Assembly (NCBI RefSeq): GCF_014648995.1 | Contig: NZ_BMSE01000015.1 | Location: 62,001 to 126,000 of the forward strand | Direction: 5' to 3' | DNA from: Streptomyces massasporeus | Lineage (GTDB): Bacteria; Actinomycetota; Actinomycetes; Streptomycetales; Streptomycetaceae | DNA: 64,000 nt | In this document: positions 1 to 9,576 of the stretch, piece by piece | Numbering within the stretch: the first letter of the stretch is position 1 | Layout of the letters: each line of letters starts with the position of its first letter | Position numbers and translations under genes: made by a program | Notes under the pieces: generated by a model | Database searches by the model: none | Told to the model about the DNA's origin: nothing | Seen by the model: only the letters and a program-made list of their open reading frames with translations

Positions 1-1020
1 GCGGTACGGGACTCAGGTCTCGACCTCGACGCCGAGGACCCGTGGCGGGTCGGCGTCTCACTCGGCACGGCGGTCGGCGGCACCACCCGGCTGGAGAACG
101 ACTACGTCCTGGTCTCCCACCGCGGACAGCGCTGGGACGTGGACCACCGGGAAGCCGGCCCCGACCTGCACCGCGCCTTCACGCCCGGCTCGCTCGCCTC
201 GACGGTGGCGGAGCGGTTCGGAGCACGCGGCCCGGTGCAGACCGTGTCCACGGGCTGCACCTCGGGGCTCGACGCGGTCGGGTACGCCTTCCACACCGTG
301 GAGGAGGGCCGCGCCGACATCTGCATCGCCGGCGCCTCGGACTCGCCGATCTCCCCGATCACCATGGCCTGCTTCGACGCGATCAAGGCCACCTCCCCGA
401 ACAACGACGACCCGGCCCACGCCTCGCGCCCCTTCGACGCCGACCGCAACGGATTCGTCATGGGCGAGGGCGGCGCCGTACTCGTCCTGGAGGAGCTCGA
501 GCACGCCAGGGCCCGCGGCGCCCACGTGTACTGCGAGCTCGGCGGCTACGCCACCTTCGGCAACGCCTACCACATGACCGGCCTCACCAGCGAGGGCCTG
601 GAGATGGCCCGCGCCATCGAGGACGCCCTCGACCACGCACGCGTCGACCCCACCGCGATCGACTACGTCAACGCGCACGGCTCGGGCACCAAGCAGAACG
701 ACCGCCACGAGACCGCAGCGGTCAAACGGGTCCTGGGACCGCACGCCTACCAAACCCCCATGAGTTCCATCAAGTCGATGGTGGGCCACTCCCTGGGCGC
801 CATCGGAGCGATCGAACTCGTCGCCTGTGTGCTGGCCCTGACCCACCAGGTGGTACCGCCGACCGCGAACTACGAGACCCCCGACCCCGAGTGCGACCTG
901 GACTACGTCCCCCGCGTGGCCCGCGAGCGCAAGCTCGACAGCGTGCTCTCGGTGGGCAGCGGATTCGGCGGGTTCCAGTCCGCGGTGGTCATGAACCGGC
1001 CGAGGGAGAAGTCACGATGA
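1..1020 (+). CDS. Type II PKS ketosynthase alpha (spore-pigment type), 5' end cut off
   Basis: This is the condensing subunit of an iterative aromatic polyketide synthase, acting with the chain-length factor and ACP that follow. The reading frame is open from base 1, so the N-terminus lies outside the window and 339 residues are visible. The active-site cysteine sits in [10 protein letters not shown], and the two catalytic histidines are in NAHGSGT and MVGHSLGA, so the Cys-His-His triad is complete. The stop overlaps the next start as ATGA, indicating translational coupling. The gene order KS-CLF-ACP-aromatase-cyclase matches ORFIII-VII of the S. coelicolor whiE spore-pigment operon. Assignment to spore pigment rather than another aromatic polyketide rests on this order and on subunit lengths. 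Confidence 0.95.
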   Translation, partial: AVRDSGLDLDAEDPWRVGVSLGTAVGGTTRLENDYVLVSHRGQRWDVDHREAGPDLHRAFTPGSLASTVAERFGARGPVQTVSTGCTSGLDAVGYAFHTVEEGRADICIAGASDSPISPITMACFDAIKATSPNNDDPAHASRPFDADRNGFVMGEGGAVLVLEELEHARARGAHVYCELGGYATFGNAYHMTGLTSEGLEMARAIEDALDHARVDPTAIDYVNAHGSGTKQNDRHETAAVKRVLGPHAYQTPMSSIKSMVGHSLGAIGAIELVACVLALTHQVVPPTANYETPDPECDLDYVPRVARERKLDSVLSVGSGFGGFQSAVVMNRPREKSR

Positions 1021-2270
1021 GCGAACCTCGTCCACGGCGCGCGGCCGTCACGGGAATCGGTGTGGTCGCGCCCAACGGATCCAGTACCGAGACCTTCTGG
1101 AAGTCCACCAGGGAGGGCATCAACGTCCTGGACCGCGTCACCCGGGAGGGCTGCGAGCATCTGCCGCTGCGGGTGGCGGGCCAGGTCCGCGACTTCGACC
1201 CGTCGGCGGCGATCGAGGAGCGCTTCCTGGTCCAGACCGACCGGTTCACGCACTTCGCGATGGCCGCGGCCGACCTCGCGCTGGACGACGCCCGGCTCCC
1301 CCGGTCCGTGACCGACGAGGTGCCGTTCTCCGTGGGCGTGGTCACCGCGGCCGGTTCCGGCGGCGGCGAGTTCGGACAGCGCGAGCTCCAGCAGCTGTGG
1401 GGCAAGGGCAGTCGCTTCGTCGGCCCGTACCAGTCCATTGCCTGGTTCTACGCCGCCAGCACCGGCCAGATCTCCATCCGCCGCGGCTTCAAGGGCCCCT
1501 GCTCGGTCGTCGCGGCCGACGAGGCCGGCGGCCTGGACGCCCTCGCCCACGCGGCACGAGCCGTACGGCGCGGCACCGACGTGATCGTGGCCGGCGCGAC
1601 CGAGGCACCGATCGCGCCGTACTCGGTGGTCTGCCAACTCGGCTACGAGGAACTCAGCACGGTCGACGACCCGGCCCGTGCCTACCGCCCGTTCACCTCC
1701 GCGGCCTGCGGGTTCGTGCCCGCCGAGGGTGGAGCCATGGTCGTGGTGGAGACGGAGAGCACGGCTCGGGAACGGGGCGCGCCCGTGCGGGCCCACCTGG
1801 CCGGACACGCGGCGACCTTCACGGGGGCCTCCCGCTGGGAGGAGTCCCGGGAAGGGCTCGCTCAGGCGGTCCGGGGCGCTCTGACGGAGGCCGACTGCGC
1901 CCCCGAGGAGATCGACGTGGTCTTCGCCGACGCCCTCGGCGTACCGCAGGCGGACCGCGCCGAGGCCCTGGCCATCGCCGACGCTCTCGGGGCCCACGGC
2001 ACCCGGGTGCCCGTCACCGCGCCGAAGACCGGGATCGGCCGGGGTTACTGCGCGGCGCCGCTGATGGACGTCGCGGCGGCGGTGCTCTCGATGGAGCACG
2101 GTCTGGTCCCGCCCACCCCCAATGTCTTCGACATCTGCCACGACCTCGACCTCGTGACCGGCCGGGCCCGTACCGCCGAGGTACGCACGGCGCTGGTGCT
2201 GAGCCGCGGGCTCATGGGGTCGAACTCGGCGCTGGTGCTGCGGCACGGCGCCACCGACGCCTCGTCCTGA
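1017..2270 (+). CDS. Type II PKS chain-length factor (ketosynthase beta)
   Basis: This 417-residue protein is the non-condensing partner of the upstream ketosynthase and sets chain length in the KS-CLF heterodimer. It has the thiolase fold, but the active-site cysteine is replaced. The aligned stretch reads [11 protein letters not shown], which places Glu where most aromatic CLFs have Gln (DQAGG). The start ATG at 1017 overlaps the KS stop (ATGA). It was chosen because the open frame continues upstream of it only as an out-of-frame shadow of the KS gene. It is followed by an ACP 33 nt downstream. Confidence 0.95.
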   Translation: MSEPRPRRAAVTGIGVVAPNGSSTETFWKSTREGINVLDRVTREGCEHLPLRVAGQVRDFDPSAAIEERFLVQTDRFTHFAMAAADLALDDARLPRSVTDEVPFSVGVVTAAGSGGGEFGQRELQQLWGKGSRFVGPYQSIAWFYAASTGQISIRRGFKGPCSVVAADEAGGLDALAHAARAVRRGTDVIVAGATEAPIAPYSVVCQLGYEELSTVDDPARAYRPFTSAACGFVPAEGGAMVVVETESTARERGAPVRAHLAGHAATFTGASRWEESREGLAQAVRGALTEADCAPEEIDVVFADALGVPQADRAEALAIADALGAHGTRVPVTAPKTGIGRGYCAAPLMDVAAAVLSMEHGLVPPTPNVFDICHDLDLVTGRARTAEVRTALVLSRGLMGSNSALVLRHGATDASS

Positions 2271-2303
2271 GGCGCCGTGGAACAGGCAAGGAAGGGAAAT
2301 GGC

Positions 2304-3039
<736 letters not shown>

Positions 3040-3059
3040 GCCGGACGGAGAACAGCCCC

Positions 3060-3392
3060 ATGCACCAAGCCCTGATCGTCGCCCGGATGGCCCCGGGATC
3101 GGCCCCCGACATCGCCAAGGTGTTCGCGGAGTCCGACCGCGGGGAGCTGCCGCACCTCGTCGGCGTGACCCGGCGCAGCCTCTTCCAGTTCGGCGATGTG
3201 TACATGCACCTGATCGAGTCCGAGCGGGAGCCCGGACCGGCCATTGCCAAGATCACCGGGCATCCCGAGTTCCGGGACGTCAGCGAGCGCCTGTCCGCGT
3301 ACGTCAGCGCGTACGACCCCGACACCTGGCGCTCCCCGAAGGACGCCATGGCGCAGCGCTTCTACCTCTGGGAGCGCGAGCCGGCCGGCTGA
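3060..3392 (+). CDS. TcmI-family polyketide cyclase (WhiE-ORFVII type)
   Basis: This 110-residue protein belongs to the small TcmI cyclase family (ferredoxin-like dimer), which closes a later ring of aromatic polyketides. Recognisable features are the N-terminal strand HQALIVARM, the GDVYMHLIE segment and the C-terminal MAQRFYLWE. The start ATG spans 3060-3062, 21 bases after the aromatase stop, with GGACGGAG upstream. It is the last gene of the visible pigment operon. A strong hairpin follows and no hydroxylase gene (whiE ORFVIII) is adjacent. Confidence 0.9.
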   Translation: MHQALIVARMAPGSAPDIAKVFAESDRGELPHLVGVTRRSLFQFGDVYMHLIESEREPGPAIAKITGHPEFRDVSERLSAYVSAYDPDTWRSPKDAMAQRFYLWEREPAG

Positions 3393-3406
3393 CCGCAGTC
3401 GGCACT

Positions 3407-3450
3407 CGACGGCCGCCGGGTCCGCAGCGTCGCGGACCCGGCGGCCGTCG
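3407..3450. terminator. Bidirectional hairpin between convergent operons
   Basis: This is a perfect inverted repeat. The 19-nt arms 3407-3425 and 3432-3450 pair completely around a 6-nt loop (AGCGTC). It lies 15 bases after the cyclase stop and 57 bases from the 3' end of the convergent O-methyltransferase gene, so it can end transcripts from both sides. There is no U-tract, which is usual for Streptomyces terminators. Confidence 0.85.
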
Positions 3451-3506
3451 GTCTGTCTGCGTCGAGGGAGTCCCGGGATCACCCGACCCCTCGGTACGCG
3501 GTCGGA

Positions 3507-4535
3507 TCAGCCGGGGATGTGGCAGTCGAACGCGTGGAGATAGGGATTGACGGGACTGATGTCGTCGATGACCAGGCCGGCCTCGGTGAGCCGGTCCACC
3601 ATGCTCTGGCGCGTGTGCTTGGCCCCGCCGACGTTGAGCAGCAGCAGCAGGTCCATCGCGGTGCTGAACCGCATGGACGGCGAGTCGTCGACGAGGTTCT
3701 CGATGACCACCACCCGCGTCCCGGGGCCGCCGGCCTCGCGGACGTTGCGCAGCGTGCGGGTGGTGCTCTCGTCGTCCCACTCCAGGATGTTCTTGATGAC
3801 GTAGACGTCGGCCCTCACCGGGACGGCCGTCCGGACGTCGCCGGGCACGACCTGCGCGCGGTCCGCGAGGTCGCCGCCCGTGCGCAGTCGCGGGACGGCG
3901 TTCTCCACCACCCGGGGAAGGTCGAGCAGCGTCCCGCGCAAGTCCGGGTACTTGTCCAGCAGGCTCGCCACCACGTGCCCCTGGCCGCCGCCGATGTCGG
4001 CGACCGAGGCGCATCCCGTGAGGTCGAGGAACGCGGCGACGTCCTGCGCCGACTGCACGCTGGAGGTCGTCATGGCGCGGTTGAAGACGTCCGCCGACTC
4101 CGGGGCGTCCTCGTTGAGGTAGGGGAAGAACTCCTTGCCGTACAGGTCCTCCACCACGTTGCGGCCGGTGCGCACCGCCTCGTCCAGCTTCGGCCAGACG
4201 TCCCAGGTCCACGGCTCGGTGCACCACAGCGAGATGGCGCGCAGGCTGTGGGGGTCGTCCTCGCGCAGCAACCGGGAGACGTCGGTGTGCGCGAACGTCC
4301 CGTCCGGGCGTTCGGCGAACACGCCGTAGCAGGACAGGGCCCGCAGGAGCCGTCGCAGCGGGCCGGGTTCGGACTTCACCGCGGCCGCGATGTCCTCCAC
4401 GGCCATGGGCTGGTCACCGAGCGCATCGGCGACGCCCAGCCGGGCGGCCGCGCGCAGGGCGGCGGCACATGCCGCCCCGAACGCGAGTTCCCGCAGCCGC
4501 ATGGACGGCGGAGGGGCTGGCTGAGTGGTCGTCAT
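3507..4535 (-). CDS. SAM-dependent O-methyltransferase (class I, DnrK/TcmO-like)
   Basis: This 342-residue protein has an N-terminal winged-helix dimerisation domain (about 1-100) and a C-terminal Rossmann methyltransferase domain. SAM motif I is VADIGGGQGH near residue 175, followed by the acidic LLDLP strand end. The KNILEWDD segment corresponds to the HxxHD-type catalytic region, with Asn-Ile-Leu-Glu-Trp in place of the usual histidine-containing stretch. Family members methylate phenolic oxygens of aromatic polyketides and plant-type phenols. It converges on the pigment operon and may tailor the pigment, although the canonical whiE operon ends with a hydroxylase rather than a methyltransferase. 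The start ATG at 4535 is preceded by GAAAGGCGG. Confidence 0.88.
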   Translation of the reverse strand: MTTTQPAPPPSMRLRELAFGAACAAALRAAARLGVADALGDQPMAVEDIAAAVKSEPGPLRRLLRALSCYGVFAERPDGTFAHTDVSRLLREDDPHSLRAISLWCTEPWTWDVWPKLDEAVRTGRNVVEDLYGKEFFPYLNEDAPESADVFNRAMTTSSVQSAQDVAAFLDLTGCASVADIGGGQGHVVASLLDKYPDLRGTLLDLPRVVENAVPRLRTGGDLADRAQVVPGDVRTAVPVRADVYVIKNILEWDDESTTRTLRNVREAGGPGTRVVVIENLVDDSPSMRFSTAMDLLLLLNVGGAKHTRQSMVDRLTEAGLVIDDISPVNPYLHAFDCHIPG

Positions 4536-4624
4536 GTGCCGCCTTTCTACTTGGATCGAGCAGGGTGATCACTGAACAGTCGTGGAACTCTCGGACGCGT
4601 CGAGGGGTGTGGGTCGGTGTGCGG

Positions 4625-5725
4625 TCAGCACAGACCGGCGGGCTTGGACGACAGGCAGGAGTTGCCCTGGAACGTGTTGCCCTCGCCGGGATCCGTGTTG
4701 ACCAGGTCCGCCGGGGAGTTGCCCTCCAGCAGGTTGCCGCTGATCCGGTTCCGCTCGCTGGTCGTGCCGACGAAGCTCTTGAACACGACGATGCCGCCCG
4801 AGAGCGGGGACGTGCCGACGTTGTCCCTGATCACGTTGTGGGTGATCAGGTTGTCCTCGGTGCCCGTCAGGACGATGCCGGACCCCTGCAGGGCGTCCAG
4901 CCGGGCGGTCTTCGGGCAGGACTTGTTGTTGCGCTCGATGCGGTTCTCGCGCACGGTCACGAGGCCGGCCTTCGGCTTGTTCTCGTCGCCGACGACGAAG
5001 ACCGCCGCGCAGTTGCCCGTGAGGTGGTTGCCCGCGACGGTCAGGTTGCGCAGCCGGCGGATGGTGACGCCGATCCGGTTGCCCTCCAGCCGGTTGTGCT
5101 CCACCACCGTTCCCCCGGTGTCCGTGGCGCCTTCCTCCTCCTTCACGGTGTTGGCGAGGAAGAGGCCCGCGTCGCCGTTGCCCCGGGCGGTGTTGCCGCG
5201 GAACACACCACGGGCCGAGCGCTCCGTGGCGATGCCCCACACCCCGTTCCGGGCCGCGGTGACGTTCCGCACCGTCAGCCTGTCGGCCTCATTGGCGTGG
5301 ATGCCCGTCTTGGCGAAGCCGGTCACCGTCAGGGACGCGATGGTGACGCCGTCGACGCCATGGTCCTTCGTGCCCGTGACACAGATGCCGTTGCCGGCCG
5401 CGGCACAGCTGTCGGCGGCCCTCGCGGCGCCCGCTGCGCCGGCGGGAAGGGTGGTGGTGCCCGCGCCCGCCTCCGGTACGAGGACCGTGCCGCGGCCCAT
5501 GCCGCGCAAGGTGAGTCCGGGCGTGGTCACGTCGATGCTTCCGTGGTGGGTGCCGTGCGCCAGCAGAACGGTGTCACCCGGCCGGGCGCTGTCCACCGCC
5601 TTCTGGATCGATTCCCCGGGCCTCACCAGATGGACCGTGTGGCCGGTGGTCGACGGAGCGGCCCCGAGGCCCGTACCGAGCAGCGCGGCTGCGCACGCCA
5701 GGTATGCGATATGGCATTTGTTCAT
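4625..5725 (-). CDS. Secreted right-handed parallel beta-helix protein
   Basis: This is a 366-residue protein with a short N-terminal signal peptide (hydrophobic YLACAAALLGTGLGA, Ala cleavage). The rest is made of repeated strands of the NRIxGN/GNxxxGN type, the ladder of a right-handed beta-helix (pectate-lyase/NosD-like, PbH1 repeats). The opening HTVHLVRPGESIQKAVDSA is the usual entry to such folds. Similar proteins are extracellular polysaccharide-binding or lyase-like, but no catalytic residues could be assigned. It ends in a Cys-containing tail, and paired cysteines in the middle suggest disulfides. The AT-richer stretch just upstream of the start probably holds its promoter. Confidence 0.85.
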   Translation of the reverse strand: MNKCHIAYLACAAALLGTGLGAAPSTTGHTVHLVRPGESIQKAVDSARPGDTVLLAHGTHHGSIDVTTPGLTLRGMGRGTVLVPEAGAGTTTLPAGAAGAARAADSCAAAGNGICVTGTKDHGVDGVTIASLTVTGFAKTGIHANEADRLTVRNVTAARNGVWGIATERSARGVFRGNTARGNGDAGLFLANTVKEEEGATDTGGTVVEHNRLEGNRIGVTIRRLRNLTVAGNHLTGNCAAVFVVGDENKPKAGLVTVRENRIERNNKSCPKTARLDALQGSGIVLTGTEDNLITHNVIRDNVGTSPLSGGIVVFKSFVGTTSERNRISGNLLEGNSPADLVNTDPGEGNTFQGNSCLSSKPAGLC

Positions 5726-5836
5726 ACCGCGCAGATTATGTCCACAAAGGTCGCGAAACGGTGAGATGGGCCATCCGGCGGCGTGGCCCTGCCGACAGGC
5801 ACCGGCCCGGGCGGGCCGGCGCCCCGAAAGGACCTC

Positions 5837-6292
5837 TCAGCCCTGCTGTGCGGCGTCGGGCCGAGCCGTGTGATCGGGGTGCCCACCGGTGCGGCGCGCT
5901 TCCTTGAGCTCGGCCTCGTACAGGTGGTCCCTGCCGTCGGCCAGTTCCCGGCGCGCCTCCCGCTCCGTGGCTCTGAACGGCTCGTAGTAGGTGGCGTCGT
6001 AGGCCTCGATGATCTGGAAGGTCCAGTGCCCCGGAATGACATTGCGGCCCGTGATCTCGTGCCGGATCCGTTCCGCCCATCGCGAGTGACCGGCGTCGCG
6101 CATGAGGTCGGCCGCGCGGTCCAGCTCGAAGTCGGCCCCGCCCGTCAGCTGGTGAAAGGCGTACAGGTGGCCGCGCGCACGTTCGGTCGTCTCCAGTGCC
6201 TTGGACAGGGCACCCAAGGCCCGGACGGTGGCGTCGGTCATGCCGGGTGGACGGCGGTGGGCCGCGTCCGGTCCCTCGTGGTGATCACTCAT
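5837..6292 (-). CDS. Conserved Streptomyces protein of unknown function
   Basis: This 151-residue, charged, mostly helical soluble protein has no recognised domain. It has a helical N-terminal half (MTDATVRALGALSKALETTE) and a conserved-looking centre (IPGHWTFQIIEAYDATYYEPF). The frame runs 25 codons further upstream, but those codons encode an Arg-rich stretch and the ATG at 6292 (MSDHHEG) is the better start. I do not recognise a function. It sits alone between two minus-strand genes. Confidence 0.65.
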   Translation of the reverse strand: MSDHHEGPDAAHRRPPGMTDATVRALGALSKALETTERARGHLYAFHQLTGGADFELDRAADLMRDAGHSRWAERIRHEITGRNVIPGHWTFQIIEAYDATYYEPFRATEREARRELADGRDHLYEAELKEARRTGGHPDHTARPDAAQQG

Positions 6293-6404
6293 GTAGGACT
6301 GACTGCCCTGTCGGCGGCTGCTCGCATCACCGGCATTCGGGCGACGCGCGGCTCTGCGCACCCGCATACCGGCTGCCCCGCGCCGCGCAGGCCGTGAGAC
6401 GTGC

Positions 6405-7580
6405 TCAGAAGGCGTAGCGCACGCGCAGCCACGGCGCGTGGCGGTCGATCAGGGTGCGCAGGGTCCGTACCGCCTCGCCCTTGACGTCGTTGCGGTAGCG
6501 GAGGTTGAGGGCGCCGTTCTCGGAGCGCTTGGCCTGCTGGAGTTCCGGGCGCCACAGGACGTCCTCGGCACGGGGATGCCAGCCGAGGTTGACCTCATGC
6601 AGGTCCCGGTTGTGGGTCAGCATGATCACCTCCGCCGCCGCCTGCTGTTTCACCCGCTGGGGCAGCACGTCGTCGAGGTGGATGAGCAACTCGGCCCAGG
6701 CGGCCTCCCAGCCGGGGCGGACGACCACGGGGGAGAGGTTGAAGTGGACCTCGTACCCCGCGTCCAGGAAATCGGCCGCCGCGCCGATGCGCTCGACGAC
6801 GGGCGAGGTGCGCACGTCGAGCAGCCGGGCGTCGTCCGGCGGCATCAGCGAGAACCGGATGCGGGTGCGGCCACGCGGGTCGAGGGCCAGCAGGTCGGGA
6901 TTGACGAACTTCGTGGCGAAGGACGCCTTGGCGGTCGGCCACTGCCGGAAAGCGTGCACCAGATCCGCGGTGTTGTCGCAGATCAGTGCGTCCACCGAGC
7001 AGTCGCCGTTCTCCCCGATGTCGTACACCCACGACTCCGCGTCGCACTGGTTCGGCTCGGGCTTGCGCCCCTGCCGCGCCACGTGCCGGGCGATGTGGGC
7101 GACGATCCGGTCGATGTTGGTGAAGACGGTGATGGGGTTGGCGTATCCCTTGCGCCGGGGCACGTAGCAGTAGGCACAGGACATCGCGCAGCCGTTGGAG
7201 GCGCCGGGAGCGATCCAGTCCGCCGACCGGCCGTTGGGGCGTGTGGTGAGGGACTTCCTCTCGCCCAGGACCAGCGTCTCCCCCTTGATGCGCACCCAGC
7301 GCTCGATGTTCCCCTGGTTGCCGTGCAAACCGGGAAGGCGCCAGTGGGACTCCACCGTCGTCACCCGCGCGTCGGGGAACCGGGCGCTGATCTGCCTCCC
7401 GCGGGGGGACTCGGCCGCCGCGGGCTCGGCGTAGATCTCGCGCACGGGCAGCAGTCGGCGAGCCGCGCCGGAGGTGCGGAAGGAGGGGCGCCGGTCGGCG
7501 GCGTCCGGTCGAGGAGTGAGGGCGTCGAGTCCGAACAGTGCGCCGGAGTCGTCGTCGGGGGCGCCGGACGGGTGGTGCAT
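6405..7580 (-). CDS. Radical SAM protein, spore photoproduct lyase family
   Basis: This 391-residue protein carries the radical SAM cluster motif CAMSCAYC near residues 131-138. The surrounding sequence (GASNGC... YVPRRKGYANPITVF) is typical of actinobacterial proteins annotated as spore photoproduct lyase family. In Bacillus the enzyme repairs the 5-thyminyl dihydrothymine lesion in spore DNA with a 5'-deoxyadenosyl radical. Streptomyces spores differ, so the exact substrate is inferred. The frame is open 32 codons further upstream, but the ATG at 7580 has a GGAG ribosome site. Two copies of a 13-bp direct repeat lie upstream. Confidence 0.8.
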   Translation of the reverse strand: MHHPSGAPDDDSGALFGLDALTPRPDAADRRPSFRTSGAARRLLPVREIYAEPAAAESPRGRQISARFPDARVTTVESHWRLPGLHGNQGNIERWVRIKGETLVLGERKSLTTRPNGRSADWIAPGASNGCAMSCAYCYVPRRKGYANPITVFTNIDRIVAHIARHVARQGRKPEPNQCDAESWVYDIGENGDCSVDALICDNTADLVHAFRQWPTAKASFATKFVNPDLLALDPRGRTRIRFSLMPPDDARLLDVRTSPVVERIGAAADFLDAGYEVHFNLSPVVVRPGWEAAWAELLIHLDDVLPQRVKQQAAAEVIMLTHNRDLHEVNLGWHPRAEDVLWRPELQQAKRSENGALNLRYRNDVKGEAVRTLRTLIDRHAPWLRVRYAF

Positions 7581-7622
7581 GAGTGCTCCCGTACGGAGGG
7601 GTGCGAGCGGAGGAGAGGGGGT

Positions 7623-7662
7623 CCCGTCGCTCAACCGGGCTGGAGGATTCCCGTCACTCAAC
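7623..7662. repeat. Two direct copies of CCCGTCRCTCAAC
   Basis: CCCGTCGCTCAAC at 7623-7635 is repeated as CCCGTCACTCAAC at 7650-7662 (12 of 13 identical, 27 bp apart). They lie 43-82 bases upstream of the radical SAM gene start, a reasonable place for a regulator site. No regulator is assigned. Confidence 0.55.
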
Positions 7663-7692
7663 TGTACGGGGCACACATTGCCGACGCGTGTG

Positions 7693-9045
7693 TCATGTGG
7701 TCCGGGGCGAGTTCAGCGCCAGTCGCACCACGCCCGGCCAGTCGGCCGCCCGGTCACCGACCCGCGAGGTGCGGGGGCGACGGCATGGCACGCGGACCCG
7801 GAGTGCGCCGGGCGCGATGCGGCACACCACGGGTGACGGCAGGACGACGTGCTCTCCGTCGATGCCGGCCGGGAGGGTGTCCGAGTCCGCTTCGACGACG
7901 ACGGTCTCGGCACTCAGCCGGATCAGTCCTCCCCCGGAGCCCGGACCGCGCAGGAGGCGTGCCGCCTGGGCGGCGTTGCCCACACGCACGCACACCACGC
8001 CGAGGAGCCCCGAGTCCAGCCGTCCCCTGCGCCCGGGGTGGGCGGCGTCGACGGCCCGCCCGTAGGGGTTGTTGCTGACGAGCAGGGCCTGGAGCCCGTC
8101 GATGTGCGTCCGGTCGGCCCGCGCCCGCAGCCTGGGCGCATCCTCGCCGGTGAGGAGACCGGGGAGCGTGCGCAGGGTCGTGCGGGCCTTGGCGTCCCGG
8201 TAGGCGGGATCGGTGACGACGAACGCGTACGTCCCGAAGGAGGCGTTGTTGACGAAGACGCGGTCCGCGGCGTACCCGAGGTCGATGCGGAGTTCGACGC
8301 CCTCGGTCAGGGCCTCCAGGGCTGTCGCCGGATCGTCGCGGTCGAGGCCGAGATCGAGGGCGAAATGGTTGCGGGTGCCGGCGGGAATCACCAGGAAGGG
8401 CAGGTCGTGACGCGCGGCGACCTCGGCCACGAGGGCCTGGGTGCCGTCACCCCCTGCCACGGCCAGCAGATCGGCTCCCTCGGCGACGGCCTGCCGCGCC
8501 AGCTCGGTGATGTCCTGGTCCCGATCGAGCAGCGTCACGCGGCAACCGGCCGCCCGGGCCCTGTCCACCAGGTCGAAACGGCCCACTTTGCCGCCGCCGG
8601 AACGCGGGTTCATGAGGACCCAGGGGTGTCGGGGCGCCTTCGTCGCCGTCTGCTCCGAGGCGGTGTGGCCGGAGGGCAGTGCGCTACGGGCCGTGGCGAG
8701 GGCGAGCGCCCACAGTGCGAGGGACAGGCAGGCCGCCCAGAGCATTCCGGCCGCCGCGTACAGGGCCAGGACGGCCGACGGCGCGGCCAGTGCCAGGACC
8801 AGTCCGAGCACACGGACCACTCCGGTGTGCGCCAGGATCCACCACACCCCGACGGCCGCCAGCGCCAGTGCCGCGATTCCGGCCAGTACCCACAGCACGC
8901 TTCTCAGGCCGGCCGTGACGAGTGGCACCAGGATGCTCGCCAGCAGGGCCAGCACGGCGAGGCGTGCCCGTCCGGGGCTGCCCTCGCGCGCGGTGGCCGC
9001 CCCCGCCTCGGTGGATTCCGTCCGGTGCCGGACCTGTCGATGCAC
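7693..9045 (-). CDS. Membrane-anchored diacylglycerol/sphingosine kinase-family protein
   Basis: This 450-residue protein has four to five hydrophobic helices in the first ~140 residues, followed by a DAGK catalytic domain (~155-430). Diagnostic stretches are the nucleotide-binding LMNPRSGGGK and AVAGGDGTQALVA plus IPAGTRNHFALDLG. These belong to the lipid kinase fold that phosphorylates diacylglycerol or similar lipids with ATP. The membrane anchor places catalysis at the inner face. The start is a GTG at 9045, and its ribosome site is weak. The distinct soluble DagK at 23395 lacks the membrane region. Confidence 0.87.
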   Translation of the reverse strand: MHRQVRHRTESTEAGAATAREGSPGRARLAVLALLASILVPLVTAGLRSVLWVLAGIAALALAAVGVWWILAHTGVVRVLGLVLALAAPSAVLALYAAAGMLWAACLSLALWALALATARSALPSGHTASEQTATKAPRHPWVLMNPRSGGGKVGRFDLVDRARAAGCRVTLLDRDQDITELARQAVAEGADLLAVAGGDGTQALVAEVAARHDLPFLVIPAGTRNHFALDLGLDRDDPATALEALTEGVELRIDLGYAADRVFVNNASFGTYAFVVTDPAYRDAKARTTLRTLPGLLTGEDAPRLRARADRTHIDGLQALLVSNNPYGRAVDAAHPGRRGRLDSGLLGVVCVRVGNAAQAARLLRGPGSGGGLIRLSAETVVVEADSDTLPAGIDGEHVVLPSPVVCRIAPGALRVRVPCRRPRTSRVGDRAADWPGVVRLALNSPRTT

Positions 9046-9066
9046 CAGTGCTGCCCGCCCTTCGCG

Positions 9067-9516
9067 TCACAGGTCGCGTGGTGGGGCGTCCTCGGAGAGG
9101 TCGTAGAGGTTGTCGGCCCGTACGACGCACAGGGCCCAGACGATGAAGCCCGAGAGCGTGATCATCACGACCGACCAGACCGGGTACTGCGGCAGGGAGA
9201 GGAAGTTGGCGATGATGACGAGCCCGGCGATGGCCACACCCGCGACGCGCCCCCACATCGACATCCGGAACAACCCGACGGTGACGATCAGGGCGACCAC
9301 GCCGAGGGCGAGGTGGATCCAGCCCCAGCCGGTCAGGTCGTACGCGAAGACGTAGTCGCGGGACGTGACGAAGATGTCGTCCTCGGCGATGGCCATGACG
9401 CCCCGGAAGACGGCGAGCAGCCCGACCAGGAAGAGCATCACGGCCGCGAAGGCGGCCAGGCCGGTGGCCCACTGCTGTCTCGCCGAAGGTGTGGACCGGG
9501 TGTGTGTCGCGGTCAT
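9067..9516 (-). CDS. Four-helix membrane protein (DUF7144-like), copy 1
   Basis: This 149-residue protein has four predicted membrane helices separated by short loops. The best conserved part is AEDDIFVTSRDYVFAYDLTG followed by GWIHLALGV. It belongs to a small actinobacterial membrane family that I recall as DUF7144; function is unknown. A second copy at 18754-19245 is almost identical over its central part at both protein and DNA level. It lies downstream of the SHOCT-domain gene in a run of minus-strand membrane-protein genes. Confidence 0.82.
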   Translation of the reverse strand: MTATHTRSTPSARQQWATGLAAFAAVMLFLVGLLAVFRGVMAIAEDDIFVTSRDYVFAYDLTGWGWIHLALGVVALIVTVGLFRMSMWGRVAGVAIAGLVIIANFLSLPQYPVWSVVMITLSGFIVWALCVVRADNLYDLSEDAPPRDL

Positions 9517-9525
9517 GGTGCGTGC

Positions 9526-9567
9526 CTCGGCTCGTGTGGCTCGGCTCGTGTGGCTCGGCTCGTGTGA
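9526..9567. repeat. Three tandem copies of a 14-bp unit
   Basis: CTCGGCTCGTGTGG is repeated head to tail three times (9526-9539, 9540-9553, 9554-9567; the last base of copy three differs). It lies in the 5' leader of the DUF7144-like gene, 10 bases before its start on the minus strand. Its short-period structure suggests slippage variation in leader length. Confidence 0.85.
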
Positions 9568-9576
9568 CGAGAACGC

